Assembly (NCBI GenBank): GCA_013287475.1
Contig: JABDDT010000032.1
Location: 1-33,791 of the forward strand
DNA: 33,791 nt
Source: Bacteroidota bacterium
GTDB lineage: Bacteria > Bacteroidota > Bacteroidia > Chitinophagales > Chitinophagaceae
Reading direction: 5' to 3'
Positions 15,950 to 23,612 of this stretch are shown here, piece by piece. A program made the position numbers and the translations under genes. Position 1 is the first letter of the stretch, and each line of letters begins with the position of its first letter. The notes below the pieces were generated by a model. The model saw only the letters and a list, made by a program, of their open reading frames with translations. It was not told where the DNA came from and did no database searches.

Positions 15950-17758
15950 ATGCCTTCATCCTTTTCCAGGAAAAAAATTTTCGATTTTAGTCAGCTGCGG
16001 AGGGTTCTGCAATACACATCACCCTATAAAAAATGGTTTTACGGATCTATCACTTTATCAATCCTGCTCGCCATTATTTCACCCCTGCGTCCTTTTCTTA
16101 TTCAGTACACAGTAAATACCTATATCCGCGGGGGACTTAATGAAAATCTTTCAGTAAGGGACCGGATGATCCAGATGATTATTTATGTTACCATCCTGCA
16201 AATCGGGATTCTGCTGGTAGAAACTTTACTGCGGTTTTATTTTTCGTTTATCACTGCATGGCTTGGACAAACGGTTGTAAAAGATCTTCGGATTGCAGTT
16301 TATAAAAGGGTTTTATCCCTGAATCTCTCGCAATATGATAAAACACCTATCGGAACGCTCACAACAAGGACAATCAATGATATTGAAGCGATAAATGATA
16401 TTTTTTCAGAAGGTTTGATTCCGATAGTCTCCGACCTTCTCTCCATAGTTTCGATTTTACTTTTTATGTTCGTGGCTAACTGGCAGCTTACATTGATATG
16501 CCTGATCCCTTTTCCCATATTGATCCTGGCGACCTACTTTTTTAAGGAATCTGTTAACCGATCTTTTATACGCGTTCGTAATGCCGTTGCCGCACTGAAT
16601 GCATTTGTTCAGGAACATATCACGGGCATGCAGATCGTTCAGGCATTTGCTTCGGAAGAAAGAGAATATAAAAGTTTCAGGAAAATCAACAGGGAACACC
16701 GAAACGCAAACATCCGTGCGATATTCGCGTATTCTGTATTTTTTCCTATTGTGGAAATTGTACTTGCTTTTTCTACCGGGTTACTGGTCTGGTGGGGTGC
16801 GAGCCAGGTATTGCATCTTCAGGAAAAACAGGCTGCTTCTCTAACGGGTGAAATCATTGCTTTCTTTTTATATCTCAATTTATTATTCAGACCGCTGCGT
16901 CTTATCGCAGATAAATTCAATACACTGCAAATGGGAATGGTAGCCAGCGAACGTGTATTCAGGGTGCTGGATAATACAGATATTATGACAGATGAAGGCA
17001 CTTTCGCTCCTGATAAACTTAATGGGAAAATATCTTTTGAACATATTTATTTTGCTTATACGGATGAGCGGTACGTATTAAAGGATATTACATTCCTTAT
17101 CGAGCCGGGAGAAACTATGGCTATAGTTGGGCATACTGGTAGCGGAAAGACTTCCATTATAAGCATCCTTAACAGATTATATCCTGTACAAAAAGGACGT
17201 ATTCTGATTGATAACCGACCTATAGAATCCTATAAGCTGGATACGCTTAGGGCGAATATTGGAGTGGTTCTGCAGGACGTATTCCTATTTTCCGGGTCTA
17301 TTCTGGATAATATAACATTACGTAACAAAGACATTTCATTTGAAAGGGTGGTCAGAGCCGCAAAGCTTATTGGAATGCATGATTTTATACTTCGATTACC
17401 GGGAGGATATGATTATGATGTTATGGAACGGGGCAATACACTCTCTATGGGTCAGCGCCAGCTGCTTTCTTTTATCAGAGCGTTGCTGTTTGATCCGTCT
17501 ATTTTAATATTGGATGAAGCTACTTCTTCAGTAGATACTGAATCTGAATTGCTGATTCAGGATGCTATTGGGAAGCTGATAGCTAATCGTACATCCATTG
17601 TTATTGCACACAGGCTCTCAACTATCCGTAAGGCAAGTAAAATCCTTGTACTGGATAAAGGTGAAATCAGGGAAATTGGAACCCATGAACAACTGATGGA
17701 AATGGAAGGGTTTTACTTTCGGTTGCATCAGATGCAGTTTGAAAAGCTTAACGCTTAA
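15950..17758 (+). CDS. ABC exporter, fused permease and ATPase (MsbA/MdlB-like)
   Basis: This 602-residue half-transporter has six transmembrane helices (residues about 25-330) and a nucleotide-binding domain with Walker A GHTGSGKT at 394-401, Q-loop VLQDVFLFSGS, signature LSMGQRQ (the usual Gly at position 4 is retained, with Met for Gly/Ser at position 3), Walker B ILILDEATSSVD and the switch His in IAHRLST. A single such gene would act as a homodimer exporting a lipid, drug or peptide; the substrate is unknown. It is 32 bp behind the secreted clan CD-like protein. The last residues LNA and the stop codon are encoded by the 7-bp tandem array that follows. Confidence 0.93.
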   Translation: MPSSFSRKKIFDFSQLRRVLQYTSPYKKWFYGSITLSILLAIISPLRPFLIQYTVNTYIRGGLNENLSVRDRMIQMIIYVTILQIGILLVETLLRFYFSFITAWLGQTVVKDLRIAVYKRVLSLNLSQYDKTPIGTLTTRTINDIEAINDIFSEGLIPIVSDLLSIVSILLFMFVANWQLTLICLIPFPILILATYFFKESVNRSFIRVRNAVAALNAFVQEHITGMQIVQAFASEEREYKSFRKINREHRNANIRAIFAYSVFFPIVEIVLAFSTGLLVWWGASQVLHLQEKQAASLTGEIIAFFLYLNLLFRPLRLIADKFNTLQMGMVASERVFRVLDNTDIMTDEGTFAPDKLNGKISFEHIYFAYTDERYVLKDITFLIEPGETMAIVGHTGSGKTSIISILNRLYPVQKGRILIDNRPIESYKLDTLRANIGVVLQDVFLFSGSILDNITLRNKDISFERVVRAAKLIGMHDFILRLPGGYDYDVMERGNTLSMGQRQLLSFIRALLFDPSILILDEATSSVDTESELLIQDAIGKLIANRTSIVIAHRLSTIRKASKILVLDKGEIREIGTHEQLMEMEGFYFRLHQMQFEKLNA

Positions 17759-17958
17759 CGCTTAACGCTTAACGCTTAACGCTTAACGCTTAACGCTTAA
17801 CGCTTAACGCTTAACGCTTAACGCTTAACGCTTAACGCTTAACGCACATTTAGCTTCGCAAATTAAAGCGGATTTATTTATTTCATGCACTTCTTTTCCA
17901 TCTTAAATTATTACCGGATGAACTGAAAGCATTACGCGTTAAGCGTTGCGCGTTCAGC
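17746..17958. repeat. 14-copy GCTTAAC heptamer array with distal inverted copies
   Basis: GCTTAAC repeats 14 times without error from 17746 to 17843. The first two units overlap the end of the ABC transporter gene and provide its TAA stop (17756-17758). After about 95 bp without a gene, three inverted degenerate units GTTAAGC, GTTGCGC and GTTCAGC follow (17938-17958), so a large imperfect hairpin can form. The array ends before the atpB promoter at 17970. Because 7 is not a multiple of 3 and TTAA is self-complementary, the array puts TAA in all reading frames of both strands. Confidence 0.95.
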
Positions 17959-17969
17959 GTAAAAAGCTC

Positions 17970-17999
17970 TTGATAATTACCCCCTGACCCTTATCTTTG
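17970..17999 (+). promoter_or_regulatory. Promoter of the ATP synthase operon
   Basis: TTG (17970-17972), 19 bp, TATCTTTG (17992-17999) matches the Bacteroidota consensus exactly and sits 19 bp before the atpB ATG, predicting a short leader of roughly 14 nt. Confidence 0.8.
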
Positions 18000-18018
18000 C
18001 GGCAAAATCGGATACCGC

Positions 18019-19185
18019 ATGGTCTTTGATAGGTTCAAATCTTTATTGGTAGCGGGTTTCAGCGCTTTTTTGATATTATTTTCAGGGGGCGTCTCTGCAC
18101 AGAAAGACAGTCTTAAAAAGGAGATAAAACCCGGCTTCGATGCGAAGGAAATCATATTCGGACATGTACTGAATAACCATGATTTTCATATCATTGATTT
18201 TGTAGGTGAAAATGGAGTTAAACATCCTGTATCAATCCCGCTTCCCGTCATTTTATATTCAAAACAAAGAGGACTGGCCGCTTTCATGTCGTCCAGGTTT
18301 CACCACGGGGAGGCGAATTATGATAATTATATGATGCTTACGAGTGAAAAAATCGAAGAATTAAAACTCGATCCAAAAAAATTTAGTGCCCAGGATATTG
18401 TGGCCGTGAATGATAATGGTGCCATTGACCCATCCATCAGGATTTATGATATTTCCATTACACGAAATGTGATACAGATGTTCATAGGCCTAGCCTTATT
18501 TACCTGGGTTATGCTGGTCATTGCAAAAAAATATAAATTCGGTCAGGGAGTTTCTTCAGCACCAAAGGGATCTCAAAGTTTGCTGGAACCTGTTATAACA
18601 TTTGTAAGGGATGAAGTAGCAAAACCAAACCTGGGTGCAAGTTCTGACAAGTATCTTCCGTTCCTCTTAACCATATTCTTCTTCATTTTAATTAATAATA
18701 TCATTGGTTTGATACCTGGCTCGGCCAATGTTACCGGGAATATTGCATTTACCGCTGTACTGGGAATAATTTCCTTTGTGGTCATACTTTTCAGTTCTGA
18801 TAAACATTACTGGGTGCATATTTTCAATCCGCCCGACGTGCCGCTTGGTGTTAAATTTATACTTGTGCCGGTTGAATTCATCAGTGTATTTATAAAGCCC
18901 TTCGCACTCATTATACGTTTGTTTGCAAACATGGTCGCAGGCCATATTATTATCATCTGCTTGATTTCACTGATATTTATTTTTGGGAACATGAACAAAT
19001 TTGCTGGTTGGGGTACGGCACCTTTTTCAGTTGCCTTTACGATATTCATTTATTTTATTGAAGTGCTGGTGGCATTTATACAGGCATTCATTTTTGCTAT
19101 GCTGACTGCAGTGTTTATAGGCCAGGCAATTGAAGGCAAACAGCATCAGCATGATGAAAAGCATGAGGATTCCATGCTTGCATAA
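18019..19185 (+). CDS. atpB: ATP synthase F0 subunit a
   Basis: The 388-residue membrane subunit forms the proton half-channels next to the c-ring. After a signal-like N-terminus (hydrophobic 9-26, ending VSAQ) comes a soluble presequence of about 120 residues typical of Bacteroidota AtpB. The core then has NNIIGLIPGSANVTGNIA and the essential Arg, R300, in FALIIRLFANMVAGH, followed by two C-terminal helices and a His-rich tail. It is the first gene of the operon behind a consensus promoter. The gene order atpB-E-F-H-A follows. No atpI or atpZ gene precedes it in the window. Confidence 0.96.
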   Translation: MVFDRFKSLLVAGFSAFLILFSGGVSAQKDSLKKEIKPGFDAKEIIFGHVLNNHDFHIIDFVGENGVKHPVSIPLPVILYSKQRGLAAFMSSRFHHGEANYDNYMMLTSEKIEELKLDPKKFSAQDIVAVNDNGAIDPSIRIYDISITRNVIQMFIGLALFTWVMLVIAKKYKFGQGVSSAPKGSQSLLEPVITFVRDEVAKPNLGASSDKYLPFLLTIFFFILINNIIGLIPGSANVTGNIAFTAVLGIISFVVILFSSDKHYWVHIFNPPDVPLGVKFILVPVEFISVFIKPFALIIRLFANMVAGHIIIICLISLIFIFGNMNKFAGWGTAPFSVAFTIFIYFIEVLVAFIQAFIFAMLTAVFIGQAIEGKQHQHDEKHEDSMLA

Positions 19186-19203
19186 ACGTTTTTATTCACT
19201 TAA

Positions 19204-19464
<261 letters not shown>

Positions 19465-19481
19465 ATCATTGCAGAACGTAT

Positions 19482-19520
19482 AACTGCATCCAAAGCAAAG
19501 GGCGGAGGATGCAGTTTTTT
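19482..19520 (+). terminator. Terminator-like hairpin between atpE and atpF
   Basis: A perfect 10 bp stem (19482-19491 with 19507-19516) encloses a 15 nt loop and runs into TTTTTT (19515-19520), the form of an intrinsic terminator. It begins 17 bp after the atpE stop and lies inside an operon whose downstream genes follow on the same strand. Partial termination or 3'-end protection could raise atpE transcript over the rest, matching the need for many c subunits per enzyme. The functional reading is inference. Confidence 0.7.
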
Positions 19521-19565
19521 AAGACAGGATTTCAATTTAAGTAGTTTTCAAAATATATACTGGTT

Positions 19566-20060
19566 ATGAAATTACTTCTCCCCGAATTTGGATTATTGAT
19601 TTGGACGCTGCTTGCTTTTCTCATTGTTCTTTTTATTCTTGGCAAATTTGCATGGCCAGCGATTATTAAAGGATTAAAAGAAAGAGAAGCAAGTATAACG
19701 GACTCTCTTGCAACAGCAGAACGTGTTAAAGCAGAAATGGCACAATTGAAAAGTGAGAATGAAGCACTTCTTGCAAAAGCACGGGAAGAAAGAGCCCAGA
19801 TGCTGAGAGAAGCACGCGATACAAAAGATAAAATTATTAATGAGGCTAAGGAACAGGCAAAAATTGTATCTGAAAAGATCCTTGCAGATGCACAGGAAGC
19901 TATAGAACGTAATAAAATGGCGGCGCTTATAGAGGTTAAAAATGAAATCGGTTTACTTGTCGTTGGCATTTCTGAAAAGATTCTTCGCCGCGAACTTCAA
20001 AACAGACCAGAGCAGGAAAAATATATAAAACAGTTGGCCGAAGAAGTGAAACTCAATTAA
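19566..20060 (+). CDS. atpF: ATP synthase F0 subunit b
   Basis: The 164-residue peripheral stalk subunit has one N-terminal transmembrane helix (about 6-27, LLIWTLLAFLIVLFILGKFA) followed by a long charged coiled coil (EREASITDSLATAERVKAEM to the C-terminus) that dimerises and binds the delta subunit. Length and order between atpE and atpH are normal for the family. The stop codon at 20058-20060 is immediately followed by an imperfect palindrome filling the gap to atpH. Confidence 0.95.
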   Translation: MKLLLPEFGLLIWTLLAFLIVLFILGKFAWPAIIKGLKEREASITDSLATAERVKAEMAQLKSENEALLAKAREERAQMLREARDTKDKIINEAKEQAKIVSEKILADAQEAIERNKMAALIEVKNEIGLLVVGISEKILRRELQNRPEQEKYIKQLAEEVKLN

Positions 20061-20139
20061 TTTGAAATTCCCGAATTCTGAAATAAGAATTATAATCGAT
20101 TTCTTTTATTTCCGTGTTCCTGAATTTTTAAATTTCAAC
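20061..20139. repeat. Imperfect palindrome between atpF and atpH
   Basis: Starting at the base after the atpF stop, TTGAAATT...GAATTC and GAAATAAGA pair imperfectly with TCTTTTATTTC and GAATTTTTAAATTTCAA on the other side of an AT-rich centre. The stem has several mismatches and internal loops. It resembles the other post-stop hairpins in position, though its repeat units are less clear. Confidence 0.45.
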
Positions 20140-20149
20140 ATTTTAAACA

Positions 20150-20713
20150 ATGCCAAATCCCAGACTTGCTGCCAGATATGCAAAATCCTTAATAGACCTT
20201 TCCATTGCGAAAGGACAGCTGGAAGAAGTATATAAGGATATTTTATATCTTAAAAATGTTTTCCAATCAAGCAGAGAATTGGTAAATTTTTTGAACAATC
20301 CTGTAATTAACAGTGATCAAAAAATTAAAATAATTAAATCGCTGGATTCAGAAAGAACAGGGGAAATTACCAAATCATTTAATCAGCTCCTGATTAAAAA
20401 AGGCAGGGAAAACTATCTGCCGGAAATTGCAGATGCATTTATAGAACAATACAAGGAATATAAAAATATATATACCGTCACTTTAATCACTGCCATACCT
20501 GCAAGTGAAGATGTGAAAAACACTATTATCAAGAGAATTAAACAGAATGGCCAGATGAAAGAAGTGGAATTGATTTGTGTAGTCCAGGAGAATATCATAG
20601 GCGGATTTATATTGGAAGGTAACGGAAAGAGAATAGATGCAAGTATTGCTTATGACCTGACCAAAATCAAAAATAGATTTATAACAAACGAATTCATATA
20701 CCGGTTCCGTTAA
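20150..20713 (+). CDS. atpH: ATP synthase F1 subunit delta
   Basis: The 187-residue subunit couples the peripheral stalk to the F1 head. The N-terminal helical domain starts PRLAARYAKSLIDLSIAKGQ, and the family pattern continues with FLNNPVINSDQKIKIIKSL, LLIKKGRENYLPEIADAFIEQY and a C-terminal strand segment VVQENIIGGFILEGNGKRIDASIAYDLTKIK. Size and position between atpF and atpA are as expected; 29 bp separate it from atpA. Confidence 0.95.
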   Translation: MPNPRLAARYAKSLIDLSIAKGQLEEVYKDILYLKNVFQSSRELVNFLNNPVINSDQKIKIIKSLDSERTGEITKSFNQLLIKKGRENYLPEIADAFIEQYKEYKNIYTVTLITAIPASEDVKNTIIKRIKQNGQMKEVELICVVQENIIGGFILEGNGKRIDASIAYDLTKIKNRFITNEFIYRFR

Positions 20714-20742
20714 GAACTGGAAAACCAATCTAAAAAAAATAT

Positions 20743-22321
20743 ATGGCAGAAATAAAACCGGACGAAATATCAGGGATCATACTTCAACAACTCAGTGTTT
20801 TTAATTTAAATACAGAAATGGAGGAAGTGGGAACAGTTCTCCAGGTTGGTGACGGTATAGCACGCGTATACGGATTGAATAACGTAGGTAGCGGAGAATT
20901 GGTAGAATTCGAAAATGGAGTTCGCGCAATCGCTTTGAATCTGGAAGAAGATAATGTGGGTATTGTGCTAATGGGTGATTCCGGAGAGATAAAGGAAGGC
21001 GCTAAAGTGCGTCGCACCGGTAAAATAGCTTCTATTAAAGTCTACGAAAGTATGTTAGGAAGAGTAGTGAATACACTGGGCGAAACTATTGATGGGAAGG
21101 GGCCTTTAACCGGGGAAAGTTTTGAAATGCCCATTGAGCGCAAAGCACCTGGAGTTATTTTTCGTGAACCGGTAAAAGAACCTTTGCAAACCGGGATTAA
21201 AGCGATTGATGCGATGATCCCGATTGGAAGAGGACAAAGGGAACTGATCATTGGAGATCGTCAGACTGGGAAAACAGCCATTGCAATAGATACTATTATC
21301 AACCAGAAAGAATTTTATAAAGCCGGTAAGCCTGTTTATTGTATATATGTTGCTATTGGCCAGAAAGCCTCAACTGTTGCAGGAATCATGCAAACATTGA
21401 ACGAGAACGGAGCTATGCCATATACAATCATAGTAGCTGCCTCAGCTTCAGATCCGGCTCCTTTGCAGTTCTATGCACCCTTTGCTGGTGCCGCTATCGG
21501 TGAATATTTCAGGGATACAGGCCGCCCTGCTCTGATTATTTTTGATGATCTGTCTAAACAAGCCGTAGCCTACCGTGAAGTTTCCCTTCTGCTTCGGCGC
21601 CCCCCCCGGTCGTGAAGCTTATCCGGGCGACGTTTTTTACCTGCATAGCCGTTTACTCGAACGAGCAGCAAAAATCATCCAGGATGATGGGGTTGCTAAA
21701 AATATGAATGACCTGCCTGAATCTCTAAAAAGCAGGGTAAAAGGTGGCGGTTCTCTTACAGCCCTACCCATTATTGAAACCCAGGCTGGTGATGTATCCG
21801 CATATATTCCTACCAATGTGATATCCATTACCGATGGACAGATTTTCCTCGAGGGGAACCTGTTTAATTCGGGTATTCGACCTGCAATTAATGTAGGTAT
21901 ATCCGTGAGCAGAGTAGGAGGTAATGCCCAAATTAAATCCATGAAAAAAGTGGCTGGTACTTTAAAACTGGACCAGGCGCTTTATAGAGAAATGGAAGCC
22001 TTTTCCAAATTCGGCGGGGATCTTGATGCTACCACCAAACTCGTGCTGGACAAGGGTGCCCGAAATGTGGAAATCCTTAAACAGCCTCAATATGCGCCGG
22101 TTTTAGTAGAAAAACAGGTGGCAATCATTTATCTCGGAACGCAAGGACTGCTCCGGGAGGTTAGGGTAAATCAGGTTAAAGCTTTTGAGGAGCATTTCCT
22201 AATGGAAATGGATAATAAATTACCCGAAGTATTGGCCGAATTCAAGAAGGGAATTATTTCGGATGAATCGATCCGAAAAACGGTACAACTGGCCAATGAA
22301 TTAATTCCGCAATACAAATAG
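20743..22321 (+). CDS. atpA: ATP synthase F1 subunit alpha, frameshifted at a C8 run
   Basis: Two overlapping frames together encode a normal alpha subunit of 525 residues. The first frame (20743-21615) holds the N-terminal barrel and the nucleotide site GDRQTGKT (171-178) and ends shortly after SLLLRRPP. The second frame (within 21575-22321) resumes with [20 protein letters not shown] through to the C-terminal helices ELIPQYK. The junction is a run of eight C at 21600-21607; seven C would restore [12 protein letters not shown], the universally conserved sequence. The extra base is a sequencing or assembly error, or a real or slippage-corrected frameshift. An intact gene is expected because the enzyme is essential in most hosts. 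No atpG follows. Confidence 0.93.
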
Positions 22322-22413
22322 TAATTATTGATTATTAATTATTGATTTCAATGTCTTGCTCAATGGAAGCTCTGTAAAGTCGTATCCAATCAATATTTAA
22401 TAATCAATAATTA
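22322..22413. repeat. 26-bp inverted repeat directly after the atpA stop
   Basis: Arms 22322-22347 and 22388-22413 match at 25 of 26 positions around a 40 nt loop. The left arm begins with the base after the TAG stop of atpA and is built from ATTATTGATT-like direct repeats. It has no T tract. It is rich in TAA and TGA. Confidence 0.85.
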
Positions 22414-22621
22414 ATAATTATTTCCAAACACTTGCATTATTGGAAAACGCTTGCAATCTTTGTCTTGCAGTTAAGCCGTACCAATCTCCAGATTAACTTC
22501 CTTCCAATTTTCCTGATTACAGAATTAGATCATTTCAAATAGGGGTTTCCAATCCTTCAGAAGAATTATGCCTTGTTCCAATCACTATGGGTTATCAGAA
22601 TAATCCTGATTAAAACAAGTT
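22414..22621. other. Non-coding gap upstream of a secreted protein gene
   Basis: No gene is visible. The normal place of atpG is empty. A near-consensus promoter may be present: TTG at 22433-22435 then AATCTTTG at about 22456-22463, one mismatch in the -7 box, which would leave a leader of about 150 nt before ATG 22622. I see no riboswitch-like conserved fold. Confidence 0.35.
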
Positions 22622-23470
22622 ATGAATCAATTGAGGCCACCAGTTTTTGATAATAGGAAACCTCATTTTTTATTGAGATTAACTTCAGTTCTTTTTATAT
22701 TATTTATAGCAGCTACCACTCAGGCACAATCGCTGATTCCTGAACTCTCTTTTAAAAATCCTGTACTGAAAACAGGGAAGGGATGCATGGGAGATGGTCT
22801 GGATGGAGCTGTTTATATTTTTGAAAATGTAGGGTGGGGAATGGATGCGCTGGTTACCATTCTGGGAAGAAGCACTGCTAAAGTGACCTTGTCAGAAACA
22901 GATATTCAGGGACCTGAGCAGGATATTTCAGGCGGCACAGGATACGACAACGCATGGCAACCAAGGATTAAATATGGAGACGGAACTGCACCGGAACATA
23001 CAGCCTGGTGGATGGAATTTAGGATTTCTTTTGTGACACATTCCGATCATAATAAACTTATGCCGGTGAATCAGTTCTTTGTTTCTGGATTAGATATAGA
23101 CGGGGACGGGTATCAATTACATGAGTTCCAGTCATATTACAAAATGCATTCATTTTCCCTTGTACACGAGTCGGCCATTTTTGCTTCAACTGTTCAGGGT
23201 TCTGAAACTGACCCGTTGTTAAGAGGTAAAAGATTCGACGGTCCAACAAAAGATTATCCTGGTATTTCGATAAGCGCTCAAGACGCCATGGTAACTAATT
23301 TTTATGAAGGTTCCAGTTCCATGATTGTACGACTAGGTGCAGAAACAGGCATTTCAGGAACAAAATCGGCGAACAGAATGTATGGACTTTTATTTAAGTC
23401 TCTGGTCTATGATGTTCCCGTTATAAAAAATGCGAATGTTAATATGGTTGCCATAAATAAAATATTATAG
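22622..23470 (+). CDS. Secreted protein of unknown function
   Basis: The 282-residue protein has a signal peptide (hydrophobic core about 18-33, cleavage near TQAQ). The mature part is likely beta-rich: VLKTGKGCMGDGLDGAVYIFENV, then TGYDNAWQPRIKYGDGTAPEHTAWWMEFRISF, and a calcium-loop-like DIDGDGYQLHEF near residue 160. I recall similar segments in large Bacteroidota surface proteins, but here the unit stands alone with no type IX sorting tail. It is closed by a strong terminator at 23513, so it is probably monocistronic. I cannot assign a function. Confidence 0.8.
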   Translation: MNQLRPPVFDNRKPHFLLRLTSVLFILFIAATTQAQSLIPELSFKNPVLKTGKGCMGDGLDGAVYIFENVGWGMDALVTILGRSTAKVTLSETDIQGPEQDISGGTGYDNAWQPRIKYGDGTAPEHTAWWMEFRISFVTHSDHNKLMPVNQFFVSGLDIDGDGYQLHEFQSYYKMHSFSLVHESAIFASTVQGSETDPLLRGKRFDGPTKDYPGISISAQDAMVTNFYEGSSSMIVRLGAETGISGTKSANRMYGLLFKSLVYDVPVIKNANVNMVAINKIL

Positions 23471-23512
23471 AAGTCATTTGAAGTTTTAGTTTTAAAGGGT
23501 ACGATCAACGAC

Positions 23513-23543
23513 GGCCGGGTTTGTCTAAACCTGGCCTTTTTTT
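23513..23543 (+). terminator. Intrinsic terminator
   Basis: GGCCGGGTTT (23513-23522) pairs with AAACCTGGCC (23527-23536), 10 bp with one G-U pair and a 4 nt loop, followed by seven T. It ends the transcript of the secreted protein gene 43 bp after its stop. Confidence 0.88.
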
Positions 23544-23549
23544 ACATAT

Positions 23550-23580
23550 TTGGTTTATATCATAAACTAATTTATATTCG
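23550..23580 (+). promoter_or_regulatory. Promoter candidate for the TonB-receptor module
   Basis: TTG (23550-23552), 20 bp, TATATTCG (23573-23580): one mismatch from TAnnTTTG. It lies between the preceding terminator and ATG 23613. Confidence 0.5.
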
Positions 23581-23612
23581 TATTCTATTAACTACTGACA
23601 CACTTCAGCTCT

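Noticed and set aside
17746..17958. CRISPR array
   Set aside because: The repeats are 7 bp head-to-tail without spacers, and no cas gene is present.
21595..21612. Programmed ribosomal frameshift in atpA
   Set aside because: The C run alone is a typical error site; no stimulatory structure is evident and atpA is not known to use frameshifting. It is kept only as a possibility in the finding.
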